The translations under genes and the position numbers were made by a program. A stretch of DNA of 64,000 nucleotides, from contig NZ_CP113918.1 in NCBI RefSeq assembly GCF_029395495.1, forward strand, positions 2,108,001-2,172,000. The letters run 5' to 3'. Under the pieces are notes generated by a model. It was not told the DNA's origin, did not search any database, and saw nothing but the letters and a program-made list of their open reading frames with translations. This DNA is from Bifidobacterium sp. ESL0769 (GTDB taxonomy: Bacteria; Actinomycetota; Actinomycetes; Actinomycetales; Bifidobacteriaceae). This document shows positions 25,137-33,875 of the stretch, in pieces. How positions within the stretch are numbered: position 1 is the stretch's first letter; every line of letters starts with the position of its first letter.

Positions 25137-26615
25137 TCAGCTCAGCGCAAGCGAACGCAGCTGGTCGGGATCGATGACCTTTTTGTGGTCGCGGCCCTCC
25201 TTCGCGCCCTCGGCACGCTCGTAGGCGTCGACCTTCTTCCAGCCAGCGAAGTCGATGGGCTTGACGCCGCGCGAGGCCAGCAGACGGTCGATGGACTCAG
25301 GGTCACGGTCGGCGGCAATGCAGCCTTTGCCGGCACCGTCAACGTCCTCGGACTTGGAAAGGTCTTCGAGCATGTTGCCGACAATCAGGAGCGCGTCAGA
25401 CTTGGTGGAGCCGATCAGTCCGACCGGACCACGCTTGGCCCAGCCCGTCGCGTAGAGACGCGGGCGAACGGTGCTCTTGCCAGTTTCGGCGGTGAGCGCC
25501 GGTTCGGCGAGAATGCGGCCCTCTTCGTTGGCCAGCACATCGCGTTGCTCGTCGTAGGCCACGCCCGGAACGCTCGCCGGCTTGTAGCCGATGGCATGGT
25601 AGACGGCCTCGACCGGATAATCGGTGAACTCGCCGGTGTGACGCATCACGCCGTCAGCGCCGGTTTCGGTGTGCTCGACGTGAAGGCCGACGACCTTGCC
25701 GTCTTCGCCCAACACCTCGGTAGGTGCGGAGTTGAAATGAATGTAATACTTCTTGGTGGCGGGGTTGCCTTCGAAATCGACACCGCCTTCGTCTTCCATA
25801 TCCTCGGCCATATCGCGGATGGCGTAGAGTTCCTCGACCATCTGGCGGGTCAGCTTGTCTTTGCCGGCCTGCTCGATGGTGGCATCGTCGAGGTCGAAAT
25901 CGTCCTCATTAATGATAATCTGCACGCCCGGCAGTTTCTCGAGCTCGCGCAGCTCCTGCACGCTGAACTTGGCCTGGGCCACTCCGCGGCGGATGAAGAG
26001 GTGTAGCTCGCGCGCCTTGTTGGACTTGATGCCTTCATAGACATTGTCAGGAATATCAGTGCGCGCCTTGAGGTCGTCGGCGTTGCGCATCAGTTCGCGC
26101 GAAACGTCCATTGCCACGTTGCCGCCGCCGATCACGGCGACCTTTTCGGCGTCAAGCGGCCATGTGCGAGCGCCGGTCGGGTAGCCGTCGTACCACTCCA
26201 CGAATCGCGCGGCACCGTGCACGCCGTCCAAATCGGCTCCGGGAATAGTCAGCGGGCGGTCGGCCACCGCGCCGGTGGCGAACAACACCGCGTCGTAGCG
26301 TGGCATCAGGTCGTCAAGTGTCAAATCGCGACCGAATTCCACATCGCAATACAAATGAATATCGGGATTGTCAAGCGTCTTCTCGAGCGCGTCGGCGATG
26401 AACTTGATGGCCGGGTGGTCGGGCGCAACGCCGTAACGCACGAGGCCGAACGGTACCGGCAGCTTTTCGAAGAGGTCGATGCGCGCGTTGGTCGGCAGAC
26501 CAAGCGATTCGCCCTGCTTCTTCAGTTCACGCAGGAAAATGTCGGATGAATAGACTCCCGCAGGGCCGGCACCGACGACGGCAATGCGGAGTGTGTTACT
26601 ATTGTTTTCGCTCAT
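25137..26615 (-). CDS. fprA: FAD-dependent ferredoxin/flavodoxin-NADP+ reductase, FprA (adrenodoxin reductase) type
   Basis: A 492-residue flavoprotein transferring electrons between NADPH and ferredoxin. It has the FAD-binding motif VVGAGPAGVYSS at residues 13-24, the family block PVPFGLVRYGVAPDHP, an ATG motif (VLFATGAVADRPL), and the NADP-binding IGGGNVAMDVSRE around residue 165. The C-terminal YATGWAKRGPVGLIGSTKSD segment, with the GWxKRGP signature of adrenodoxin-reductase-like enzymes, closes the FAD site. No Shine-Dalgarno site is evident before the ATG at 26615; TAATCT lies six bases upstream, so it may be leaderless. Same strand as htpX, separated by the hairpin array, so probably not cotranscribed. 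Confidence 0.9.
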   Translation of the reverse strand: MSENNSNTLRIAVVGAGPAGVYSSDIFLRELKKQGESLGLPTNARIDLFEKLPVPFGLVRYGVAPDHPAIKFIADALEKTLDNPDIHLYCDVEFGRDLTLDDLMPRYDAVLFATGAVADRPLTIPGADLDGVHGAARFVEWYDGYPTGARTWPLDAEKVAVIGGGNVAMDVSRELMRNADDLKARTDIPDNVYEGIKSNKARELHLFIRRGVAQAKFSVQELRELEKLPGVQIIINEDDFDLDDATIEQAGKDKLTRQMVEELYAIRDMAEDMEDEGGVDFEGNPATKKYYIHFNSAPTEVLGEDGKVVGLHVEHTETGADGVMRHTGEFTDYPVEAVYHAIGYKPASVPGVAYDEQRDVLANEEGRILAEPALTAETGKSTVRPRLYATGWAKRGPVGLIGSTKSDALLIVGNMLEDLSKSEDVDGAGKGCIAADRDPESIDRLLASRGVKPIDFAGWKKVDAYERAEGAKEGRDHKKVIDPDQLRSLALS

Positions 26616-26977
26616 AGTTCTAGATTAACGCACCGGGCCATATCTCGGAAGCCCAAACCGTAAGAGATTGGTTACAATTCAACACAAACTGTTACGATTT
26701 CACCTCAACAAACCATATATTTGTGCCCCCTGATGCCTATACTTGAAAGCAGTTCGCGCGGTTGGTGGCAGCAACTGCGCCAAGACGATTTAGCAAACGC
26801 AAAAGCTCGGAAACATAGGCTTCGCGGCGATGTTGATTGATGAAAATCAAGATAACCGCAGTACCGATTGGCACAAACCTCTTTCCAGACTTACGATACC
26901 GGTTTGATTCGTCGCGCGGACTCCTCACCTTTCCGCATGCGTCGTCTCAGGCCGCAGAACAGACAAGGTGATTCACA
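26616..26977. other. Divergent control region of fprA and NMT1-type transporter
   Basis: No gene is supported. A hairpin with arms GCGCGGTTG and CAACTGCGC (26756-26780, one G-U pair) stands about 200 bases before the binding-protein gene. I looked for a TPP riboswitch and saw neither CTGAGA nor the ACCTGATCTGG-like core. Confidence 0.4.
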
Positions 26978-28153
26978 GTGAGCATCAAAACCGATTTTCT
27001 GAGGATTTTTAAGGGCAACGAACGATTCAGCGGTTCCCGAAATGACGCCAAAAACAATTTCAATGATTACCGCAAAATAATACGCAAGGCCACGGCAGTC
27101 GTCGGCGCGGCGGCACTTGGTCTTTCGCTTGCCGCCTGCGGCAACACGTCAGGTAACGGCACTACAACCGACGCCAATGGCAAGCCGACCTTGACCTTCA
27201 TGCTCGACTGGACGCCGAACACCAATCACGTTGGCCTCTATGTGGCTCAGCAGCTCGGCTATTTCAAAGACGCCGGCGTCAACGTGAAGATCCTGCCGAC
27301 CGCCCAGGCCGGCGCCGAAACCAGCGTGGAGAACGGCGTGGCCAATATCGGTTTCTCCAAACTGACCGACCTTGCCAATGCCAATGCGCACGGTGCCGAC
27401 TTGAAGCTCGTCTTCGATCTGACGCAGAAGCCCATCGCCCGCTGGTGCAGTCTCAAAAGCCGCACCGACATCAAGACTCCGAAAGACTTCGCGGGCAAGA
27501 CCTTCGTCACTTTCGGCTCGGCCGAGCAGAGCGCTTCGGTGCGCCAGATGATCCGTTACGCCGGAGGCGACGGTGACTTCAAAACCGCGACGGCCGGCAC
27601 CAACACCTTCCGCACACTCACGAGCGGCAAAGGTGATTTCGCCGGATTCTACGCCAACTGGGAAGAGGTCGAGTCGCAGCTCAACGGCCCGGCGCTCAAC
27701 TGCTTCGCCGCCGACAAGTGGGGTGTGCCTGGCAATCCTGACCAACTCGGCTTTGCGGTGAAGAATTCGTGGCTTAAAAACCCGCAGAACGTCGCCAATC
27801 TGAAGAAGTTCCTCAAGGCTGCCCGCCGAGGATACGATTACGCGCTGGCCAATCCCGACAAGGCTGCCGATATCCTGGTCAACCAGACCAAGACCTCGCA
27901 TCTCGATCCGAAACTCGCCAAAGCCTCGATGGAAAAGGTCGTGAAAGAAGGCTACTGGAGCGGCAACAGCATGAACGACGACACCACCAACGGCAAGCCC
28001 GACCAGAAGCTCACGGCCACGGTCAACACGGAAGACGGCCAGAAATACCTGGACTTCCAATACAACGCCGGCACCTACACAGATTCGCACAAGAAGAAGC
28101 TCGCCCGCGCGCCCCAGGCCGCCGAGCTTTCGACCAACAAGTATGTGGAATAA
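26978..28153 (+). CDS. NMT1/THI5-like substrate-binding lipoprotein of an ABC importer
   Basis: A 391-residue lipoprotein with a long basic leader (about 36 residues) before the hydrophobic core and the lipobox LSLAACGN (Cys about residue 50). The mature part begins with TLTFMLDWTPNTNHVGLYVA and GYFKDAGVNVKILP, the signature of NMT1/THI5 binding proteins that deliver thiamine precursors (formyl-aminopyrimidine or HMP) or similar small amines. The first codon is GTG with AAGG nine bases upstream; a later start would shorten the leader. Its permease follows after 213 bases. Substrate specificity is uncertain, and no thiamine riboswitch was found. Confidence 0.85.
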   Translation: MSIKTDFLRIFKGNERFSGSRNDAKNNFNDYRKIIRKATAVVGAAALGLSLAACGNTSGNGTTTDANGKPTLTFMLDWTPNTNHVGLYVAQQLGYFKDAGVNVKILPTAQAGAETSVENGVANIGFSKLTDLANANAHGADLKLVFDLTQKPIARWCSLKSRTDIKTPKDFAGKTFVTFGSAEQSASVRQMIRYAGGDGDFKTATAGTNTFRTLTSGKGDFAGFYANWEEVESQLNGPALNCFAADKWGVPGNPDQLGFAVKNSWLKNPQNVANLKKFLKAARRGYDYALANPDKAADILVNQTKTSHLDPKLAKASMEKVVKEGYWSGNSMNDDTTNGKPDQKLTATVNTEDGQKYLDFQYNAGTYTDSHKKKLARAPQAAELSTNKYVE

Positions 28154-28210
28154 GATTCTCAACCACTTGGCACACATCATGCGAACTTGAAAAATGATTC
28201 AGTTATTCTC

Positions 28211-28350
28211 ACTTTGGTGCTGGGGAACAGCATCTCGAACGCAGTCAAAGTCCGTTAACCAGCACCAAACTGCAAGAAAACGCAGAATCGCATATTGCTG
28301 CCGGGAAACCGCATATTAGCGATGATAAGAATCCGTTTAGCAGCACCAAC
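28211..28350. repeat. CAGCACCAA word cluster between binding protein and permease
   Basis: TTTGGTGCTG (28214-28223) is inverted relative to CCAGCACCAAA (28259-28269), forming a stem with a 35-base loop. The word CAGCACCAAC recurs at 28341, preceded both times by CCGTTwA-type sequence, 81 bases apart. The element separates two genes of one transporter and might attenuate the permease transcript. Confidence 0.5.
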
Positions 28351-28366
28351 ACAATGAAGGAAGACC

Positions 28367-29185
28367 ATGACAACGAAACAGAAACGCCAGGCAACGGCTT
28401 CACAGAGTTGGTGGCGCAAGGCGTTGCCACCGACTATCACCATCGGTGCGGTACTGGTCGTCTGGCAAGTAGCAGCGAGCGCACACCTCGTTTCCGAAAC
28501 CACACTCGCTTCCCCTGCCGCCATCGTTTCATCGATGATTGCGACTTGGCCCGACCTGATGGCCGCTACAGCCGTAACCACCGGCGAGGCCTTGGCCGGA
28601 TTCGCGATTGCGGTCGTCGCCGGCATCGCCATCGGCATCGGTCTCTATGCTTCGAAAACCGCCAACCGCGCCATTTATCCGCTGCTCGTGGCCGCGCAGA
28701 CCATCCCCATCATCACCATCGCGCCCCTGTTCATGATCTGGTTCGGCTTCAACCCGGTCGGCAAAATCACGCTGGTCGCCATCTTCGGCCTGTTCTCCAT
28801 CGCCGTCGACACCTCGCGTGGCCTCACCGCCGTCCCCCGCTTCTATCAGGACGTCGCGCTGACCTGTGGAGCGACGAAACCATGGACGCTGTTCCACGTG
28901 AAACTTCGCGTCGCCGGCCGCCAGATTTTCTCCGGCATCCGCATCAGCGCCGCCTACGTTTTTGGCACGGCCGTCACCGCGGAATACCTCGGCGCGACCA
29001 ACGGCCTCGGCGTCTGGCTGCAAGGCGCGTTCAATTCCTTCCAAACCGCGATGATCTTCTCCGCAGCCATCGTCGTAGTGGCATTGACCGGGATTCTGCT
29101 CGGCTTGGTCTCGCTCGCGGAACGTCTGCTGCTTGGCCCGGCGGACAAAGACGACGCAATAGCGCTCGATGACAGCGAATACTGA
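28367..29185 (+). CDS. ABC importer permease, ThiX/SsuC type
   Basis: A 272-residue inner-membrane permease with about six spans. The family block VALTCGATKPWTLFHVKL followed by RISAAYVFGTAVTAEYLGA is the ATPase-coupling loop of taurine/nitrate/thiamine-precursor permeases (EAAxxxG-like). The ATG follows GAAGGAAGACC. It is the partner of the NMT1-type lipoprotein upstream. The third component, an ATPase, is absent here, since the next gene is an unrelated DUF805 protein 209 bases on; it must be encoded elsewhere. Confidence 0.87.
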   Translation: MTTKQKRQATASQSWWRKALPPTITIGAVLVVWQVAASAHLVSETTLASPAAIVSSMIATWPDLMAATAVTTGEALAGFAIAVVAGIAIGIGLYASKTANRAIYPLLVAAQTIPIITIAPLFMIWFGFNPVGKITLVAIFGLFSIAVDTSRGLTAVPRFYQDVALTCGATKPWTLFHVKLRVAGRQIFSGIRISAAYVFGTAVTAEYLGATNGLGVWLQGAFNSFQTAMIFSAAIVVVALTGILLGLVSLAERLLLGPADKDDAIALDDSEY

Positions 29186-29394
29186 TCAATTCGCCAAAAG
29201 CCGTTAGACGCTTTATAAGTTATTCCTAAATCGTTTGACCAAAAACCTATCCTAAGTTGCTGACTCTCGACATCTTCGGCTAAACTGAAACAGACATATG
29301 AGGTCGTATCTCCACGCTGTATCTAGACGATGCAGATATTACCAGCTATGAAGAATATGCATAGAAGACGGAATGGTTCAACGAAAGGAAATCG

Positions 29395-30927
29395 ATGAAC
29401 GACACCAACCCTCAAACGAACGAGGATTACACAAATCCGGAGCAGAATCCGCAATCAAGCGAAGACGCTTCTCAAGCATCCGACAGCTCCGAGAATCCCA
29501 CTGACTCGTCATCATCGACTTCGCCGCAAACTCACGAGGACTCATCGATTGCGCCGCTGCATTCGTCCGATTCACCATCAACTGAAACCGATGATTCAAA
29601 TCAGCCGCTAACACAAGAAGCGTCGCCTTCGGCTTCTCAATCCAATCAGCATGAAGGTGGTTCGCAATTGGCGTTTTCCCCGGATCTTCCGCCTCTGCCC
29701 GGCTCGTTGCCACAATATAATAAGACGTCACAATACGACACGCCGGAACATCTCGCTTCGCAAGCAACTCCGCAGTCCGATGCCTCGCAGGCGGATTCAC
29801 AGTACAGCGGCCCGCAGTCCACGCCCCAATCCGGTGCCTCGCAAGCGGCTGCGCAATATGATGCGGCGCAATCAACGTCTCAATACAGCGCCACGCAATC
29901 AACCCCGCAGTACAGCGCCGCGCAACCTGCATCGCAATACGACACTTTCCAGCAAGCCCCGTACGATAGTCCCCAGCAACCCCCGCAATACGACAACCCC
30001 CAGCAATCGCAGGGCAGCTTCCAACCACAATTCCAGGCAACCCCACCCGCAGGCGGCCAAGGCGGCATTCCTGCGTTCAACGGAGGCATGCCCGGCCAAC
30101 CTTACGGTAATCCAAACCAAGGTGGTTTCGCATCGCCAACGGCCGTCCCGCTGAACATGCCGTATTATGGCTGCCCGCCGATCGAGGCCGTCAAGCGCTT
30201 CTTCCAGAAGTACGTCAAGTTCTCCGGCCGCGCCAGCCGCAGCGAATACTGGTGGGTGCAGCTATTCATCTTCATTGTCTACGTCATTATTTTCGTGTTC
30301 GACGAGCTGCTGTTCCACACCGGTTCAAGCTTCATCGACTACATCTGGGAAGTTGCGATTTTCATACCGCAAATCGCCATCGCCATTCGTCGCCTGCATG
30401 ATTCGAACAAATCCGGCTGGTGGTGGATACTCCCCTACGGTTTGGAGTTCGCAGGCGTGTTGATTCTTGGATTCTCTGTTGGATTCAGCCTCGGCGGACT
30501 CCTGGCCAACCCAACATCCGCGGTTGCCGACGCTTTCGGAGCCGGCGTCATCGGAGGGTCGCTTTTATGTCTCCTCTTCCTCCTCGTGGGCTTCATTTTG
30601 CAAATCGTTCTTATGGTGCTTGGCCCGAAACCAGAAGGTGCACGTTTCGACGAAAATGTACCGCCGATGAATCCAATGAATCCGGGAAATCCGGCAGGCC
30701 AGTACGACCAGTACGGTCAGTTCGTTCCGCAACAAAATCCCGCTAACCAGCCGTATTCGCAGGCTCAGTATCAGTCCGCTTCCGCGGGGAATTCGTATTC
30801 GCAGGCGCCATATCAGCAAGCTGCTGCGAATAATTCGTACGCTCAGCCGAATAACGATTTCAACGCAAGCAATTACGGAAACTACGGAGGTTACACAAAC
30901 AGCAACGGCAATAACTTCGCACAATAA
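29395..30927 (+). CDS. DUF805 membrane protein with long Gln/Ser/Pro-rich tails
   Basis: A 510-residue protein of unknown function. Residues 1-255 are low complexity, with repeats of the type SQY-(S/D)-ATQSTPQ and QQPPQYDNPQQ. Residues 260-430 form the DUF805 domain (FFQKYVKFSGRASRSEYWWV, IAIRRLHDSNKSGWWW) with four to five membrane helices. The tail is again Q/N/Y-rich (QYQSASAGNSYSQAPYQQ). The tail resembles proline/glutamine-rich intracellular segments of actinobacterial envelope proteins; role unknown. AAAGGA stands five bases before the ATG. A hairpin at 30944-31000 ends the transcript. Confidence 0.85.
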   Translation: MNDTNPQTNEDYTNPEQNPQSSEDASQASDSSENPTDSSSSTSPQTHEDSSIAPLHSSDSPSTETDDSNQPLTQEASPSASQSNQHEGGSQLAFSPDLPPLPGSLPQYNKTSQYDTPEHLASQATPQSDASQADSQYSGPQSTPQSGASQAAAQYDAAQSTSQYSATQSTPQYSAAQPASQYDTFQQAPYDSPQQPPQYDNPQQSQGSFQPQFQATPPAGGQGGIPAFNGGMPGQPYGNPNQGGFASPTAVPLNMPYYGCPPIEAVKRFFQKYVKFSGRASRSEYWWVQLFIFIVYVIIFVFDELLFHTGSSFIDYIWEVAIFIPQIAIAIRRLHDSNKSGWWWILPYGLEFAGVLILGFSVGFSLGGLLANPTSAVADAFGAGVIGGSLLCLLFLLVGFILQIVLMVLGPKPEGARFDENVPPMNPMNPGNPAGQYDQYGQFVPQQNPANQPYSQAQYQSASAGNSYSQAPYQQAAANNSYAQPNNDFNASNYGNYGGYTNSNGNNFAQ

Positions 30928-30943
30928 ACGGTAACCGTTAAGT

Positions 30944-31000
30944 CCGAAGGCCTTTTGAATCCATCTGCCAGATTTCAGGTTACGAATCCAGGGCCTTCGG
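30944..31000 (+). terminator. Terminator hairpin after DUF805 gene
   Basis: CCGAAGGCC (30944-30952) pairs with GGCCTTCGG (30992-31000); an inner TCTGCCAGA-type stem strengthens it. From here to 31261 nothing else is evident. Confidence 0.6.
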
Positions 31001-31261
31001 TCTTGGCAGATAAACCGATTACGTTATCGTCTGACTAACGGTATCCCGAAAATCGACGTTCATCACTTTTTCGTTCATCCGTCCGTCACAAAATTGTTCG
31101 GATTTATGACCAATCTCATATAATTCAAAATTTGTGGTTTGTTTGCATAAATAAGCCGCATTATTACAATAATTCAATATCCACAGATACGTACGTCCAG
31201 CGCTTGTTGGAGCCAATCCAACGCACTGCGGTGTGCGTGGCTGATTAGAAGGGAAAGCAAA

Positions 31262-31444
31262 ATGAACACAGCTGATTCGACTGGAAATCCCCAAAATACC
31301 AACGTTAAAGAACCGCCGTACGACGCGAATACTCGGCCAGGCGGAGGCCATGACGGCAAGACCTTCCTGCCCGGTTCCGGCGGGGAGCCTGCAAGCGGAT
31401 ATACGGGACCCACCGACATGGGTTCCAAAAAATCCAGAAAATGA
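31262..31444 (+). CDS. Small soluble protein, unknown function
   Basis: A 60-residue hydrophilic protein starting at an ATG with AAGGGA seven bases upstream. It is rich in Gly, Pro, Thr and Asn (YDANTRPGGGHDGKTFLPG) and ends in a basic KKSRK tail, so it is probably disordered. It lies alone between two terminators: the DUF805 terminator and the 23-bp perfect palindrome thirteen bases after its stop. The close ribosome-binding site and dedicated terminator suggest a real gene. I do not recognise the family. Confidence 0.5.
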   Translation: MNTADSTGNPQNTNVKEPPYDANTRPGGGHDGKTFLPGSGGEPASGYTGPTDMGSKKSRK

Positions 31445-31456
31445 TACAAACTATTC

Positions 31457-31517
31457 GATATATACGAAAACGTGCGCTGTTGCAATGTTGCCGGCAGCGC
31501 ACGTTTTCGTATATATC
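31457..31517. terminator. Perfect 23-bp bidirectional terminator hairpin
   Basis: Arms 31457-31479 and 31495-31517 are perfect complements over 23 bases (outer part GATATATACGAAAACG, inner part TGCGCTG) around a 15-base loop. AAAA/TTTT runs lie within the arms. It lies between convergent genes and its end reaches the stop codon of the minus-strand gene at 31517. Confidence 0.8.
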
Positions 31518-32500
31518 TACAACTCCACCGGCGGCTTGTTCTTGTCCTCCGGAATATCCTTGAACTTTTCGGCCAGCTTGGCCTTCTTGATCTTGTCTTC
31601 CTTTTCCTTTTCGGCCTTTTGTGCCGCAACCGGATCGTAGACGACGTCGTTGTGGTGTTTCTCCCACTCGGCCTTCGCAAGCGGGGAAACGAATTCGGCC
31701 ACTGCGTCGAGGGCGCGCGCATCGTCTCCGGAACCGGCTGCGTCGCTATACTTGGCGACCAAATCCTTGAACTGCGAACTGGTCAGGTACATGCGCGGAA
31801 TCGACATGCGCTCGCACAGTTCGTTGATATAAAGCATAATCGGAGTCGCGTTGCGAGCAGCGGCAGCAGCAGTATCCGCATCGCTGGAACTATCGACATC
31901 CTTTTCGACCAAACCAAGCAACCCGTTAATAGCGGCCAATACTACTGCGAAACGCTGGGCCACGCTTTCGACGTCAGAACCGTGCGGCGTGGAATCGTCG
32001 TCGGCATCGCCGTCCTGCCCGTCTTCGCCTGATACGGCGCTGGCACCTGCGGCCTGCTCAATCTCCTCAAGCGCGGCAGCCACGGCCTTCACTGTTTTCT
32101 CGTCCCAGCCGACGTTGAGGTCTCCGGCACCGGCCATGACAAGCGAAGTGTCGCCGTTACGGGAGTAGTCTTCCATCTGCTCGTAGGCATCATTGACATC
32201 AATCAGCGCGTCGACCATCGATTGCGGGCGGCCCGGTATGCTTTCTGCGCCCTCGTAAACGAACTCGGCATCGGCCATCGGGATTTCTTCGCCGGTGATG
32301 ACTTCGGCCACTGCGCGGCAAACGAGTACCTGCAGGTCCTCGGCGTATTTCGCGTCGTTGCTCAGCTTCTGAGCCGTGTCCAACGGCCAAAGCGCAATGA
32401 GATCGACGCCGGCCTGCGCCGCATCCCGCACCTCGGGCATCAAAGCCAAACGAGCCAACTCACCATCTTTGACGATCCCGCCTTCAATATCAACCGCCAT
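31517..32500 (-). CDS. Unknown conserved-looking cytoplasmic protein, acidic
   Basis: A 327-residue acidic protein without membrane spans. The start at 32500 has GGAG five bases upstream, better than the codon at 32524. Residues 1-110 are helical (GELARLALMPEVRDAAQAGVDL); about residues 150-175 form an Asp/Gly-rich linker (GEDGQDGDADDDS). Residues 180-270 hold a second helical part (YINELCERMSIPRMYLTSSQ), and the end is a Lys/Glu-rich coiled coil (AAQKAEKEKEDKIKKAKLAE). I recognise no domain. It is upstream of a hairpin array and not clearly in an operon. Confidence 0.7.
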   Translation of the reverse strand: MAVDIEGGIVKDGELARLALMPEVRDAAQAGVDLIALWPLDTAQKLSNDAKYAEDLQVLVCRAVAEVITGEEIPMADAEFVYEGAESIPGRPQSMVDALIDVNDAYEQMEDYSRNGDTSLVMAGAGDLNVGWDEKTVKAVAAALEEIEQAAGASAVSGEDGQDGDADDDSTPHGSDVESVAQRFAVVLAAINGLLGLVEKDVDSSSDADTAAAAARNATPIMLYINELCERMSIPRMYLTSSQFKDLVAKYSDAAGSGDDARALDAVAEFVSPLAKAEWEKHHNDVVYDPVAAQKAEKEKEDKIKKAKLAEKFKDIPEDKNKPPVEL

Positions 32501-32614
32501 ATTCGCTCCTTTGCCTTCTGCCAACTGCCGGTTTCCTCACTCTATCGTAATCCATACTCGGCTATGACGACGCCGAGATAACCACCGCAAACTTTACCGA
32601 GTTGGCTAACAGAA

Positions 32615-32777
32615 GATTCACGACGCTCTGGCATCTTTTTGCGTCACAAATCCACCAGTAAACCCCACTACCAGCACATTCACGACGCAAAACCGCCCCA
32701 TAGCGTCGCAAATCCGCCACCAGGCAAGGATAGCAGAGAATTCACGACGCAAAGCCACACTCCAATGTCGTAAATCC
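32615..32777. repeat. Hairpin array, 62-bp period, stem word CACGACGC/GCGTCG
   Basis: CACGACGC starts at 32619, 32681 and 32743; the matching AAATCC at the end of the right arm starts at 32648, 32710 and 32772. Both arms therefore repeat at exactly 62 bases, three units. Stems are about ten pairs (ATTCACGACGC with GCGTCGyAAATC), and loops about 14 bases differ in sequence between units. It lies between two minus-strand genes. Confidence 0.85.
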
Positions 32778-32799
32778 TCCGCAGCAACGCGGCCCTTCC

Positions 32800-33471
32800 C
32801 TACCTCACGTCTTTAGCCGGGTCGACGTAGGTGATATGCAGCATCTTGCCGGTTTTGCTGTCGTAGGTAATCGAGGTGATCGACGCGAGCGCGGTATGCC
32901 GCAGCAGCATGTTATGTTCGGGATGACCAGTTTCCAGCATATGCCGATAGCTCCAGATCGGCGATTCGTGGCTGACGATGATGACCTGCGCGCCGGGATG
33001 ATTGCGTACCGTTTCCTGCGCGAAGTCGCCGACCCTCGCGGCGATATGCCGGTAGCTTTCCCCCCAGCTCGGTCGCCAAAGATTACGGAGCAGTTTAAGA
33101 CTTCGCGGCCGCCACAGTGCCGCTTTGCCGTAGCCGATGCGCAAACCACGGAATTCGTTGCCCGCCTCGATAAGCCGCGGGTCGGTTTCGATGGAGAGTT
33201 CCGCTTCCCCCCGGGTTACACGCACTGGGTTCAGCGCGGCCAGAATCGCCTGCGCCGTTTCACGCGTGCGGTCCAACGGTGAGGAATACAGCGCCACCGC
33301 CTGGTTCATCTGCGTGTCGGCAGCGATATAACGCCCGCTGGCCTGGGCCATGCGCAATCCCAACGCGGAAAGGTGGAAGCCAGGAAGGCGCTCGTACAGC
33401 AGATGGCCGGGATTCTCGACCTTGCCATGACGGACGAAATGCAACGTGGTCTGCTCTCCGGTTGACGACAT
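32800..33471 (-). CDS. Histidine phosphatase family protein (phosphoglycerate mutase-like)
   Basis: A 223-residue cytoplasmic phosphatase. The catalytic RHG motif is at residues 14-16 (LHFVRHGKVENP), with the second arginine in SSPLDRTRETAQ and the second histidine in VIIVSHESPIW, as in branch 1 histidine phosphatases. The start has AAAGG six bases upstream. Substrate cannot be told from sequence; true glycolytic phosphoglycerate mutases carry different flanking residues, so a broad-specificity phosphatase is more likely. The MFS carrier gene diverges from it. Confidence 0.85.
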   Translation of the reverse strand: MSSTGEQTTLHFVRHGKVENPGHLLYERLPGFHLSALGLRMAQASGRYIAADTQMNQAVALYSSPLDRTRETAQAILAALNPVRVTRGEAELSIETDPRLIEAGNEFRGLRIGYGKAALWRPRSLKLLRNLWRPSWGESYRHIAARVGDFAQETVRNHPGAQVIIVSHESPIWSYRHMLETGHPEHNMLLRHTALASITSITYDSKTGKMLHITYVDPAKDVR

Positions 33472-33875
33472 GAACAGCCTTTCCTTGAATACCTCGATAA
33501 CCCATTACTCGCTTCGAACGCCGCCAATAACGACGCCCTTCTTAACTAGTAACAGGGTACCAGCGAGGGTACCAGCGGCTCAGAGCGCAAGGCGCGTTCC
33601 CCGCAAAATCCAAAGCCCGGAATAACCCGATGAATACGTTCGCAAAAGTTTTACGTTTTATGCTTCGTCCACCGCACAATTTAGGGCGTGTTGGGTTGCA
33701 TGACCACTAAAGTATCGAGGCTGAGAGTAGAGAAATTGGGGTATCTGCCATCCTTCTGAATCTCAAAGCGATGCCTTGAACAATCCACACAAACCGCTCG
33801 CGCGCCAACCGGATTTCTCTGCTGCCACAAACCGCAAGACTTCCACCACACACCCTGAAAGGAACCCGTAAAGTC
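33472..33875. other. Divergent region with 12-bp tandem repeat
   Basis: AGGGTACCAGCG occurs twice in tandem (33554-33565 and 33566-33577) between the phosphatase and the MFS gene. It could be a regulator binding site. I see no other feature here. Confidence 0.45.

Noticed and set aside
26616..26977. TPP riboswitch before the NMT1/THI5-type importer
   Set aside because: No CTGAGA nor the conserved second helix of the THI element could be found.
28354..29172. Second 272-codon frame over the ThiX-type permease
   Set aside because: It is His/Arg-rich and lacks membrane helices; the other frame has the permease coupling loop.
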